Positions 1-11,220 of a DNA stretch of 64,000 nt are shown here, one piece after another. A program made the position numbers and the translations under genes. The first letter of the stretch is position 1, and every line of letters starts with the position of its first letter. The DNA comes from Hymenopellis radicata. Lineage: Eukaryota > Basidiomycota > Agaricomycetes > Agaricales > Physalacriaceae. A model generated the notes under the pieces. The model searched no databases. It saw only the letters and a list, made by a program, of their open reading frames with translations, and was not told the DNA's origin. The stretch covers positions 1 through 64,000 of the forward strand of contig JADNRX010000127.1 in the NCBI GenBank assembly GCA_015501595.1, read 5' to 3'.

Positions 1-1121
1 TCCTTGCTAAGAATGGCTTCCTGTAAACGAGGAACAGTGAGACGGTCTATGACAAAGTCAATAGCCGTATCAAGTACTCGAATTGAAGGGCAGATGGTGC
101 TAGATGATGGGGGATCCTCTTCGACCTCGAAGAGACGCGCCTGCAGAACCTGGAGATTGAGACAACGGCCGACCAGGCTCACAAACTGCCTACAAGCTTC
201 ATCACTCCAAATTCGACACCTGTCCTCCAGACGCAACTCTCTGATCTGGGCCCATGGAAGTTCAACAAGCTGTGTTCCGGTCAGGACCACTTTCGTAAGG
301 CGCGGACAGTCGCCGAAAACAGTGACCACGGATTGCTCATCCACCGGCGTGTTGATGTAGAATTCTCCAGTGAGAAATAGGTACAACGATTCAAGCATGG
401 GAAGTCGTCCGCGAAGAGGTGCATACAGGATATCCGAGTTCATGTCGTATTCCGACAAACGTGCATCCCGCCATCGATGCGATTCTGCATGGACCATCGC
501 GAGCATCCGGTTGCGGAAGGAGGGATCGAAGTCGGAGGGATTATAACCGGTTATGAGTGTAATGTCCAAAGGATGCTGCCCAGAGCGCTGAAGAGCCACT
601 TTCAAGGCCCGCACCTCCTGCTCGGTCTTGCCATCTTCGGGGAATTCGAGACATAACTTTGTCCAGCATGAGTGGAGGGACACAGCGACGACGCGCCATG
701 TATGGCACACTTTGGCCATGTCCCAAATGGAACAAGTTGGGTGAGAAACAGTGAAATCCTCGTCATCCATCTGCTCATCCTCGTGAACGTAGAAGAGGAT
801 TTGCTCCCAGAGTTCAGGAGGTACACCGCGACACAGGGAAGTTAGACCTTGGTACCGTTCTCGTACATTTTCTAACGCGTCTCGTTCCTGCTGCAGGGAG
901 GCAACGACATCCTGAAGGGACCTGATTTTGGCGCTTATAGAGGATATGTCCGTATCGATATTGGGTAGAATGTTGTGCTGGATATGGGAAGACTCTTGGT
1001 CTGTCGCGGGGACATTGGATGTGCGAAGGTTGTGGAGCAGGGTGGACGTTTCGAGTTCGTGGACATACTGAAGACTAGCTTTGGAGATGGTCCCACATTG
1101 TGCGCACAGCGACACCGACAT
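1..1121 (-). CDS. F-box-like/LRR protein A, 3' end outside window
   Basis: An open frame of about 373 codons runs from an ATG at 1121 on the minus strand off the left edge without a stop. The N-terminus has a CxxC pair (C6, C9), then a predicted coiled-coil stretch (about 45-95), then an F-box-like motif starting near residue 99 (VPPELWEQILFYV), followed by the usual VCHTWRVVAVSLHSCW segment and leucine-rich material. F-box proteins of this type are expected to recruit targets to SCF ubiquitin ligases; the target is unknown. The start matches the start of paralogue A' at 53,020 and the equivalent ATGs in paralogues B and C. No frame break is seen, unlike A', so this is the better copy. Its upstream sequence matches that of A' until about 1,340, where the DIRS-like element begins. 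Confidence 0.8.
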   Translation of the reverse strand, partial: MSVSLCAQCGTISKASLQYVHELETSTLLHNLRTSNVPATDQESSHIQHNILPNIDTDISSISAKIRSLQDVVASLQQERDALENVRERYQGLTSLCRGVPPELWEQILFYVHEDEQMDDEDFTVSHPTCSIWDMAKVCHTWRVVAVSLHSCWTKLCLEFPEDGKTEQEVRALKVALQRSGQHPLDITLITGYNPSDFDPSFRNRMLAMVHAESHRWRDARLSEYDMNSDILYAPLRGRLPMLESLYLFLTGEFYINTPVDEQSVVTVFGDCPRLTKVVLTGTQLVELPWAQIRELRLEDRCRIWSDEACRQFVSLVGRCLNLQVLQARLFEVEEDPPSSSTICPSIRVLDTAIDFVIDRLTVPRLQEAILSK

Positions 1122-1544
1122 GGCGTGATAAGAATGACGAAGAGCAAGCGACGTGTCTGAAGCTAGGATTAGAAATGAACGCGTACAAGTCGATGGGCCA
1201 CATACATCAAGCTAAATTGGTTTACAGTTGAAAGTAGTTCAAGGTGTGTTCGGCGCCGAATTCGAATGCGCCAGAAAGCGGTTTCCAACGTTATGGTCGA
1301 AAGTCAGAAATAGGGATAGCACGTGGCCCAGCGTCAAGTCGGTTCTCAACAATTCTGGAAGCTCCGAGGAGGTTGGTGCCGATAGCGGGATCGGAGCGCG
1401 TATTCACGCGGGAAGTAGCACGTGACCTCGTGCTCCTTCTTTCGGAACCACGACGAAGCCTGTCGGTTCCGTTTGCTGTCTTAGCTCGCTGCGTCGCAAC
1501 ACGACGAGCTCACTTCTTTTGGGTTTAGAGCCGACATTACAACA

Positions 1545-3481
1545 ATGGACAACAATATCGGCCACGGCGAGGAAGGTCCACAGGTAGATCTGCGGACACT
1601 AGGACGGCGAGGGCGTACGCGCGCGACGAGCGGACTGCCGACGGGTCAGTTCAACTTCGATCACGCTCTGTACACCGGCATAGACGGATTCAAGCAAAGG
1701 CGGGGAAAGAGCAGGTCGCGGGAGGCCAGGGACCCTCCCCAGTCGAACCGCTCCACCTCATTACGTGGCAGGCCGACGCTAGCGGACGCGACGTTGGCGG
1801 ACACCTCTGACGCAGAGCAGCCCGGAGATGAGGACGAGGAGCCGGAGCCCGAGGACAAGGAGGGCATCGACTACTGGCCTTCCGGGTCGGTGGAGAAGGA
1901 CGAGATCTCTACCTACAGCGACGACGAAGACGACCGCGAGACGAGCGGCATCTCGCGAGTGCGGCCCAGGGCTCTCAGCTTCGAGGCCCGGTCACAGTCC
2001 TCTCCACAGCAGGCCCCAAGAGGATCCTCAGTCCTGGCATCCCCGGTGGCCGTGGGGGAGAGAAAGTCGAAGAAGCGGCAACCTCGCGTTTCCTTCTCAC
2101 TTCCGACAGACGAGCGCGAGCCTAACAACTCGACGCGCGGAAACGGGAATGAGTTGGAGACCGGGGCGGCGGCTGCAGACGAGCAGGAGGAGGGAGGTGA
2201 CTCTATGCGTCGAGTCCCACCCAATCCGAAGCAGGGTACGTGTCCCCTGTATGGAATGCGTTCCAATAGAGACTGATCTCGGCGCAGGCGAGGAGCCCGA
2301 CGAGTTCGACAAGTCGGACGAGGAGTTCGACCAGCTATGCAGGGCCTGGGAGGGGAACCCCAAGGAGGCGACCCCAGAGAGGCAGGCCGCGGATAAGACG
2401 CCCACGAGCGCGCATATATCCCGCTCAAAAGCGAAGAAACGTCCAACAGTCGAGACCGCGCAGGGAGACGACCCCGTCGCAGGGCAGGACAAGGAGAAGG
2501 AACGGGAGAGGGAGAGACGCGCGACAGAGGATGAGCAGAGAAAGCTCAAAGAAGCGGACGTCAGGAAGAAGGAGGCGCTCGCGAAGAAGAGGCAGGAAGC
2601 CGAGGCTGAAGCCGAACGAGCGGCCCACGAGGAAGAGCTCCGAGCCGCGAAGACGAAGGCGGCAGCGGACAAGAGCCAACGTGACGCAGAGACAGGAACG
2701 GAGACGTCGCGGGCGGCTGAGACGCTCAGGCGAGAGCGGGAGGAGAAGCAGCGGCGGGAAGACAAGGAGGGCAGGAAACGAGCCGCCGACTTGGAAAAGA
2801 TGCGCTTAGAGGCGCAAAAGGAGAAGAAGAAGAGAGCAGAGGTAGAACAGGAGATGGAGAAGATGAAGAAGGCGCTGCACGCCCAGGAACAGAAGGTAGC
2901 CGACGCCAAGAAGAACATGGAAGACCTTACGGCAGCGACGGCGGAGCAGGTGAAGAGCAGAGAGGCGGCGCTGAAGAAGGCGGAGTCAAAGATGAAGCAG
3001 ATGGAGCTCTCCGGCCAGGAGCTGGTGGAGAAGGCGAAGAAGGTCGTGGAGGCGAAGAGAAAGAAGGCGAGCGAGGCGGAGGCCAAGCTGAAGGAAGCTA
3101 TGGCGCTGCTCGACAGGGCGAAGCAGGAAAAGGAGTACAACCGGTACTTCGATAAGCTCGCGAACGGGCGTCTGGAGGAGGGCGAGCTGGAGGAGGACGA
3201 AACGGAGGAGGACTTCTCGGACGAGAAGGTCTACAAGCGAAAGAGTCCTCGAGAAATGAAGAGGAAGGTCGCGGAGCTCGCTCAGATGTTCAACGTGGAG
3301 GGTCCGCAGGAGATGTTGGAAATCTGGAAGCAGGTGAACGGCATCTTCGGGAAGAGTACGAGAGGACCTTCGACCCCCAAGCGGAAGCGAGGAAGGACAT
3401 CGTCTGGATCGACACAGGGACAGGTCTCGCCGAAGTCGCCGGGGAGAAAGAAACAGAAGGTGCTGTCTCCGTCGCCGAGGG
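1545..3481 (+). pseudogene. DIRS gag-like ORF, 5' part, split by insertion
   Basis: Exon 1 runs 1545-2235. A 52-base intron at 2236-2287 (GTACGT...GCAG, phase 1) leads into a frame that continues to 3481. The N-terminal part is basic and acidic low-complexity sequence. The later part is a very long charged helix rich in K, E, R and A (about 2,470-3,140), surely coiled coil, followed by basic KRKR-type patches that may direct nuclear entry. No enzyme motif is present. The frame then enters a foreign insertion and stops at 3,555. Removing the insertion joins it in frame to 8,105. The joined gag would be about 986 residues. The role of gag (packaging element RNA) is known for the class, not shown here. 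Confidence 0.7.
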
Positions 3482-4224
3482 CATTAGGAAAATCACTTTG
3501 GCATCTGGTTCACTTAAGTTTAGACTCTATCTTTTGGTTAACCCAAGAAGCCTAAGTTGCCAGAGACAACTAAGAGTAACTTGGCTCAACTTATAGATCC
3601 CACTTCTACTGGAGTTGCTACAAAGCTCCAGCAGTTAACTGAGGTATAGATAATATCATTAAAATAACTTCAGTTAACTACATGCAGTCAAAACAAATGG
3701 TTCAACTTGAGGTAACATAATTCAACTTACAACTACTTCAATTCGACAATATCTTGAAGCTTCGTTCACTCATATGATCACCGTCAGTCTTCAACAAGGC
3801 TTATTGTTGAGAGTATTGAATTACAAGTAACTGAAATGCATAGCATGTACATATTCATTCAATCGATATCCAAATCCGTATGCCCGACAGAGGGAAAGTC
3901 GAGTAACGACTCACAACGGGAAGCCAGTAAAGGGCTTCACCCCAATATCAGCTGCAACATCACAGTCCACGCGGCGCTTGCCGTGACGACGCAACGCTGG
4001 GCGAAATGGGTGTACAGTGTACCCCCGACTCGAACCGGCGGTGGAATGCATGTGCTCGGCGTCTAAAGGAAACAAAGTTAGTCAGAGAAAAAGCAGCAGA
4101 AAGAAGCACACCTTTTGCTACTTGTTCTGCCCGTTCTACTCCTCTCGAAGGCTCAAAGGTACTAATACCACCAAGGCATTGAGTCGTATTACCGGCTGTC
4201 GGAGTCGATAAACCCATGTTGGTG

Positions 4225-5425
4225 GCCATCGTTGTCTAGAAGCGTTGCTGCTCCGTCCCGGAGGCTTACGCGATGGCGTCGCTCGCCGGGAGAGCAGAAC
4301 GTGATGCAGAAGTTAGGTCTCGGACAGCGCCTGCATTTCTATGCGAAGACGGGTACTGTGAGAGAGGGCGAAGAAACATGAAAAGAAACGCGCCTTTGCG
4401 GGCAGAATGAGCAGTCTCGTTCTGCCACTCCACTCGCTCGCCGCCATCCAAGCCGTTCGCTGAATGCCGTTCTTTGAATGTCGTGCTGCCTCGTTGCCGC
4501 GGTGAATCTGTGTTGACGCTATGCGGCCTGGCCAGGGCTTACGCGTCTCATTGCCGCGGTGAAGGAGTCCTTGAGTCGTCGTGTGCTGCCTTCCCAGGCA
4601 GATGCGTTGGGACCGTCGTCGACGCCGAACTCGTTGTGGATAGAGCGGTCTGCCCGGGCCAGTTAGATTGAACATCAAACAGCAGCAAGAAGAAATACTC
4701 ACAAATTATGAGGCCCCTCCCAACTTCCAAGGGCTCATTGCAGGCGTGAACGGGGCAGGCGGCGCGGCTAAACTAGCCTCTTGCAGCCCGTCGCCGTCAA
4801 TCCGAGGTATCGCTGCTCCTTGCTGGAGGCTTACGCGACGGCGCCGGTCATCGGGAGAGAGCAGAACGCAAGAAAGTCGTTCTGACGGCTGCCGGAAGCC
4901 GTTCTCGCGTGCCACCGGTCCAAAACGAAAAGGCAAGAAAAGAAAAGCGCGCAGGGAGGGCTCTCGAAAAGTCCTGAGGCAGGGACGACGGCACCACAAC
5001 TAGGTGCTGGTGGTAAGAAGCAGAGAGAGGAATGATCGGGTACGAATGTGGAGTGCTTCCTCGTCAGGCTGACGCTGATCGTCATGCACAAACGGCGGGT
5101 TCCAGGGTCTAGAAAAGTGGGAACAAGCCTCGAAGTAAGTACAATAACAGGCAGAATGGAGAGAAAGGACGCACCTGCTAGGTAGCACCTTCTGTCTCTC
5201 CCGATTGCTGACCGTGCTTTAGGCTACATGCAGTCCAGCCTCTTGAAACTCGAAGCCGTCGTCGTCGAGAAGCGTTGCTGTTCCGTCCTGGCGGCTGACG
5301 CGTTCGCGCTTTGCTCGCCGTGAGAGCAGAAGGGCAAGAAATCGTCGTCTCCGGTTCCGCGGTCTCCCCAAAGCCGCGTATTTAAAAGAGCGGCCTCCTC
5401 AGAGGGCTTACGCGATCCACAGTCG
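4225..5425 (+). repeat. Diverged internal repeats with GGCTTACGCG core
   Basis: Three units of about 75-80 bases (near 4,238, 4,808 and 5,265) share the order GTTGCTG-TCC, GGCTTACGCG or GGCTGACGCG, GCTCGCCG, GAGAGCAGAA and AAGAAA. Extra GGCTTACGCG cores occur near 4,535 and 5,405. They sit inside the nested element. A looser related stretch (GGGCTTACGCTG, then AACGCAAGAAAT) appears near 23,193-23,250 inside the hAT-like element. Function unknown; they may be captured sequence or internal amplification. Confidence 0.5.
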
Positions 5426-6834
5426 CAGTCCACGAACGGCGTGCCCAAGACAAAATCGGGAGAGAGGAGATCGCAACATGGGTGAACGGAAGATCGTGGT
5501 CGAAGACCCAAGTCGTGCCAGTAAGAGATCTGATCGAGCTGATCAAAATCCTCTTTCCAGCCTCTTTTCTCCCTACCACATCCTGGTCGACAACAACGTG
5601 CTTGGCCTCTTGTATCTTGATTTCTTTACTTGCTTCTGTTTTCTTCAAATTTTTTACTGGCCGCTGCTTGTCTGCTTCAGGCCTTCTGGTGTCTTTCGCT
5701 GTCCAGACCTGGGAAAGACAAACTCTTTCTGCAACCGCCCTCTTGCGCATCCTATACAGCAGCTCCTTGCTCACATCTCGCAAAACAAACCGTGCCACTA
5801 GTTGAAACACATGCCGCCTGTATCTGATACGCTAACATTATCGAACTCGATGATACGGAGAGGTCACCATTCCGTTCCTTTTGATGATGGTCCCGGTGCT
5901 ATTCGTGACTCAACGAGGATGATGCCCGGTCGGACAATGGATGCTGAGACACGGCGGAAAAGCATGCTGGTATGTCGCATATATTTTAAACATGCACTGA
6001 AGATACATGTTGAGCTCTCATGACGACGAACCTGAGCGACAGGTTGGCTCGCTTCTCGCTCTTACGAGTCGCGGACATCTGTATTTTACCCTATCCAACC
6101 TGTAAGTATACCAGTGTATTCTATAATTCGCTTGTATTCCCTTGCTATCGCGAGTGCGAGTAACCCGGAGAACAAGAACGCAAGACTAGTTCAAGCATTC
6201 AAGATCAACCGGCCCCGCAATTGGTCTAGAATGGTTGGTGGGCATGAATAAAGGTGTCTCTTCCATGATGTGATTTCTTGTCTGGAAGCGAGAGGCTGCA
6301 GAGCGAGTTTCCCGCTTATGGGAAACTCACCATGTAGCATCGAACACCTGACCAACTTCGATCGGAAGTGTTATTTCTTCGTCTCGTACCACCATGAGGG
6401 TTCTCCTCCACCACCACCACAACATCACCATCTCCGACGTTGTGACATGACTGGCCGCTCGCCCGTCTGCATTAACAGCAGACACAATTTGACAACCGGC
6501 CTATGGAGAGCCAGGCCGACCTTGAGCAGGGCTTTGTAGGCCGGCTGTCAGCTTTGTGTCTGTTCTCTCTACCCCTTCTTTTTCTAAGGTCAGCTCACAA
6601 ATTTTATTCAAGCACACCTGCCCGACGCCTGCCGATGGTCGGTAACCCGTCAAGAAGCCACGTTGACGTCACGTGTGTGTTGGTTTTGTCGATCGCGGGC
6701 CTTCTAGTCCGCCGTCTGCTCTTTCCTTCTACCACCATCTTGCACGAGATACTAGCGGAAAACCGCTGTGAATGTGCTCATCTCTTCTCTTTCATGGCGA
6801 CCACTAACTGTCTATTTTCTTATGACCACCAGTG

Positions 6835-7090
6835 TAACAACGACACCGCTTCATCGACCACGCCGACACCACTCCCTCGACGACACCAATCCTCAACCAC
6901 GACGGCACCACTCCCCAACCACGACGACCGCTCAACAAAGCCACTCCTTCAACCATGACGACGCTGCCCTTCAACCACTATGATGACACCGCGAACTCCG
7001 CCATGACGCTGAACAACATGTATGGAGTCAGGACGATGTCCAGCAACACATTGAGGACGATACCGAATGCCATGTCGAGGATGACGCCCA
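6835..7090 (+). repeat. Degenerate CAACCACGACG minisatellite-like tract
   Basis: The stretch repeats CAACCACGACG, CGACACC and CACTCC variants with irregular spacing of roughly 20-30 bases, inside the nested element. Small ORFs crossing it (PTPLPRRHQ type) are low-complexity products of the repeat and are not supported as genes. Confidence 0.5.
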
Positions 7091-8104
7091 ACACAACACC
7101 GAATATGCCCTTCTAGCCCAATCAAGGCTGCGCTTTCCAACTCCCGAAGGGTGATCAAGATGCGGGTACGTATCGTTCTGCCCCTCCCTTCCGGTGTGGA
7201 GCCTAACCCATTTTCTACTAGATCATATACTCCATTAGCGCCGGCCTCATCACCATGCTCTGCACCATCGCATCCTTGGTATCCGTACGTCGCTTTCTCA
7301 GCATTTCTTGTCCCTGTGAATCTGATACCTCTTCGTGTGTAGATCTTGGCCTGGGGACATACCTTCATCTATATTACTTTCTTCTTCTGCATTGGACGAC
7401 GTGAGTGTTCTCTCTTCTCAGTTCTACATATTCTTATTGCTGGACAGTCTATTTCAACTGCTTGCCACCCTCAACACTCACAAATGGATCTGCGCTTGCG
7501 GCGAAGGAGTCAACACAACTTCGGATAATCAAGGCATAGACTTCTCCCCAAGGACGATACCGAACATGATGCCGAGGACGACGCTAACCATTACACTGAG
7601 GTCAGACGAGGGTGATGATCGATAACATACTGAATGCTGCATTTTTTAGGAATGCCATGGTGTAAGCATCGTCGAGAATGGCGACGATGCATGATAAGGA
7701 CATGATAACTATGTAGCATGCTACTGTACTAATCTTCATGTATCTATTATGGAATTCTATACTATCCTTTGCATCTTGTATCATGATGGTGTGCTAGTTG
7801 TTCTGAAGGTATCTATACTGGATCTTATGAATACTTAGCTATCTCTGATAGTGTCTCAAGTTAGCTTTGACAGTGCGAGAGATAACTAAGGAACAACTAA
7901 GATTAACTTGAATGCAACTTTGGTTGAATTCTATGCAGCTCAGGCTAACTGAAGTTGACTTGAAGTTAACTTGAGGATGCAGGCAGGTGTAGACTGTGTC
8001 CTGAGTTAGTTTGACTGCATCGGAAACTTCTAAGCTCTAGGTTAACCAGATTCCCTCTGGTTAACTATAGTAGACCTAGGTCCAAGACCCATATTCCTGA
8101 TGGG

Positions 8105-9227
8105 TCGTTCGACAGCGGAAGCGCAAGGCGTCAGCTTCGCCGCTCCAGGAGAGGCCGAAGAAGGGGGAGAAGACACCCGAGAAGCGACGTTTCAGCAAGA
8201 AGTCCAGATTCACGCTGGAGGAAGTCGGACGCCGCGACGAGCTGTGGGTCCCGTACGAGGTGCGAAGGATTCTGGAGGAGGGGTGGAAGAAGCCTCTTCG
8301 AATCTCGATGTTTACGCCGGAGGCCTGCCTCAAGGAGCAGAACGCGAACCTGGGAGAAGACGTGAAGCACCTAAAGCTGAATGCCGACGGCGAGATGGTG
8401 GCGACGTCGAAGTCGAGTCACTCAACGGACAGGGTGCTCGGCCCAGGTCCCTGGACAGCCGGCCTGTCGAACATGGCGAGGGCGGTCGACAGATACTACG
8501 TCCCGCTGACGGACAAGGACGGAGAGCCGCTGATGGTCTCGGCAGCCCAGATGGCGAAAGAATTCGACACGTTGAGGCAGGAGTGTATGCGCCACCCGAA
8601 CTTCGAACAGGATTTCGAAGTGTTCAAGAGATACGTGGAGTGGGCTTTTCGCGTCCATTTCCAGTACGAACTCCAGGTAAGAGAGTTTCTGAGGCACAGA
8701 GTGTACGAGACTGACTCCCACAGGTGGATGTCTCAGTCTGGAACAAGGCCCAGTTCGACACTATTGCGATAGAGGTCGAGAAGGAACACCGCAGGGCCTT
8801 GAAGAAGGAGATCAACGAGTTGAAGGAATTGGCGGAGAAGAGAGCGAAGGACAATGCTCGAGGGGGACCAAAGGCGCCTTCGGGCCCAAGAGCCTCATCG
8901 TCATCGGGGACGAGCCAGAAGACACAAGGTTCGCAGAAGTCCGGAGGTCAGAAGAGGAGCGGGAAAACTTACCCTTGCATCTACGATAACAGCACGAGTC
9001 ACGACACGTTCGACTGTCCGGGAGGCAGCTCACTCATCGTTCACATTCCCGAAGGAAGGCCGAACGGATCCTTTGTCGACAAGAAGACCGGAAAGAAGTA
9101 CTGCATCTCGTGGAATCAAGGACAGTCGTGTACTCGCTCCATCTGCGCTTCCGGCAACATCTTCCTCCACGCATGCGCCATTTGCAGGTCCACTGAGCAC
9201 TGCTCGAGAGACCATGGGAAGTCCTGA
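8105..9227 (+). pseudogene. DIRS gag-like ORF, 3' part with Cys/His-rich domain
   Basis: This is the downstream half of the split gag frame. It reads VVRQRKRKAS from 8,105, continues through a globular region, and is spliced at 8677-8723 (47 bases, GTAAGA...CACAG, phase 0) into an exon ending at the stop at 9,227. The C-terminus holds spaced cysteines and histidines (CISWNQGQSC, then HACAICRSTEHCSRDH), a zinc-knuckle-like nucleic-acid-binding region typical of gag proteins. The frame is open apart from the nested insertion. As it stands the half has no obvious start codon of its own. Confidence 0.7.
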
Positions 9228-9269
9228 GGGCTCTCCGCGCGGGGAGGAGAAGAGTCGGGACGGGCTACG

Positions 9270-11106
9270 ATGGAAGTGGACGTCTCGACGGAGTCGGAGG
9301 AGGAGGCTGGGATGAGTGGGGGAGGAGACGATCTCTTTCCGATAGTGACTCCGTTCAAGGCTGAGGCCTGGGAGGAGGAGCTGAGGAAAGCGGGAGCACT
9401 CCACCTCTTCGAGGACATCCCGAAAGGCATCAGAGAAGGATTTTCGCTCGGACTTGAAGAATTCGAATTAGACAGGACATATGTCCCACCGAACCACGCT
9501 AAAGAACCAAGATATCTGCAATTCATAGAAGAGAAGTACGGGAAAGAACGGGAACTAGGCCGCTTGCAAGGAGGTAGAGATGGAGAAGAAAATCGGTGAG
9601 AGGAACGTTTACTGGGTCGCCAGGCAGATGCTGAGAGGTCGTGTAGGGTTTTTCAGGACGTGCCCCATGAATGTTGTAGAACAGAAGAACAAGATGCGAA
9701 TAACCTCAGACCACTCGTTCCCGCATACGCCGCTCGAAAACTCGCTACAGGAAGAGATAACGTTCAGAAAGGAGAACCCAGACCACGGCAGGGAGAAGAT
9801 ACAAATGAACCCCGAGACGACATCGATAAACGCGGTTATAGACTCCGACAGATTTCAGTGCAAGTGGGGCACGTTTGCAGAGTGTATGCTGAAAGTAGCA
9901 GAGGCACCCGAAGGGACTCAGGTGGCGGTCTTTGACGTCGACTCCGCCTTTCGAAATGTCCCCGTTCGCCCAGCTCAGAGGGTGTTCACAGCGATCCTAC
10001 TCAACGCGCTGGTATTCCTGAATGCGACGCTAGACTTCGGAGCATCCCCTTCACCTGGAATCTTCGGACGCATCGCCGACGCGATAGTGGTCATTTTTCT
10101 GTTCTATCAGGTCCAGGGCGTACTGAAATGGGTGGATGATTTTATCTTCTTCCGATATCCCGATAAAAGGAACGCGGATGGCTCGTTCACATACACGTAC
10201 GACGCGGGCCTGATATGGAGTATAGCAGAGAGGCTAGGGTGGCCCTGGGCATTGGACAAATTCAAGGACTTCGCCTCGACGTTCTCATACATAGGATTCG
10301 AGTGGAACCTCGTCGACAAAACAGTCTGGCTTCCGCAGAAAAAGAAGGACAAATACCTGGCGAAACTCGCACCCTTTGTGGAGACGTCGGCGCTTATCAC
10401 GCGGAAGGAAGTCGAGTCCATAGTGGGCACTCTCAACCACGTATGCATGGTGGTCCGCGACGGCAGGGGACACATGCCGGCCTTATACAAAATGAGCGCG
10501 TCCTTCGGATCGAAACCAAACTACACGAAGCACAAGACCAATTCTTCATTCGCCGAGGAGATAAGATGGTGGACCAACAAGTTGCAGGAGGACTTTGTCG
10601 GAATGACATGCGTCACCCCATCGGAACCGAGAGAGGACATAGAACTAATGGTCGACGCGTCGACAGTATGGGGTATCGGGCTGGTACTAAACGGAAGGTG
10701 GCTAGCGTGGAAGCTGAAGCCGGGATGGAAGACGGACGGTCGAGACATCGGCTGGGCCGAGATGGTCGCGGTCCTACTGGCGCTAATCACGCTAAAGGCG
10801 GCGGGGATTACGAACTGCCACATCAAGATCCGCTCGGACAACCAAGGAGTCGTCGGCGCATTGAAGGCAGGGTGCTCGCGGGGGAGACAACAGAATGATA
10901 TGCTGAAGAAGATAGTCGGTCTGATGCAGGATTTTGACATATGGCTCTCGATAGAGTGGGTCTCCACGCATGAGAACATCGCCGACGCACCTTCCAGAGC
11001 AAAATTCCCACCAAGGAAACAATTACTACAATACCCGCCGAAGATCCCTTACTACCTAAGAGATCTCGTAGAACACTCAGTAGGATACCAGTCTCTGAAA
11101 GAATAG
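9270..11106 (+). CDS. DIRS reverse transcriptase-RNase H
   Basis: A first open part runs 9270-9599 and a main part 9580-11106 in another frame. The junction at 9,574-9,627 may be a degenerate intron or a frame break; I could not find a normal-sized intron that keeps frame. In the main part (numbered from 9,580) RT motifs are KMRITSDHS near residue 39, VFDVDSAF near 118 and the catalytic LKWVDDF box at 183-188. The RNase H domain follows with D359, E394, D420 and H464/D469. RT copies element RNA to DNA and RNase H removes the RNA strand. The stop at 11,106 lies 114 bases before the recombinase ATG. The catalytic residues are intact but the gag lesion probably makes the copy non-autonomous. Confidence 0.8.
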
Positions 11107-11220
11107 CAACTTGATTTCAGCTCGAACAGCGAGACGCGAAGTGACAACAGTACAACAGAAAGTCACAGTAGCCGTGACACAGCGTCACTTAGCCGTAAAC
11201 CACCATCATCCAGTGAAATC

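Larger units (their letters stand above)
3482..8101. mobile_element. Nested 4.6-kb DNA element in gag, possibly CACTA-like
   Basis: The gag frame is interrupted at GAGGG and resumes at GGGTCG, so GG or GGG is duplicated. Excision restores the codons AGG-GTC-GTT in frame, which fixes the boundaries within a base or so. The ends are imperfect inverted repeats: CATTAGGAAAAT on the left, CATCAGGAATAT read inward from the right. Just inside both ends (about 3,500-3,830 and 7,800-8,060) lie many AACTTAAG, AACTTGAG and AGTTAACT motifs, like transposase-binding subterminal repeats. Short target duplication plus subterminal repeats suggests a CACTA/CMC relative, though the termini are not the classic CACTA. 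I recognise no transposase, so it is probably non-autonomous. Short ORFs inside have no convincing identity. Confidence 0.7.

Noticed and set aside
2097..3140. 347-codon minus-strand frame rich in S, A and F
   Set aside because: It is the antisense of the K/E/R-rich coiled coil of gag; the composition follows from the GC-biased complement and it has no motif.
5382..5810. Overlapping frames of 107-142 codons on both strands inside the nested element
   Set aside because: No known domain, and competing frames on both strands are equally long; not enough to call a gene or transposase.
5802..6090. Possible small two-exon gene (MPPVSDTLTLSNSM..., then SSHDDEPERQVGSLLALTSRG)
   Set aside because: Codon phases do not join at the visible GT and AG sites and no homologue is recognised.
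6400..6440. Short CCACCACCACC run considered as a CRISPR-like or satellite array
   Set aside because: It is one short simple repeat without spacers; no CRISPR array is expected in a fungal nuclear genome.
3482..8101. Helitron interpretation of the nested element
   Set aside because: Helitrons lack inverted ends and target duplications and finish with CTRR after a hairpin; here the ends are inverted and GG/GGG is duplicated.
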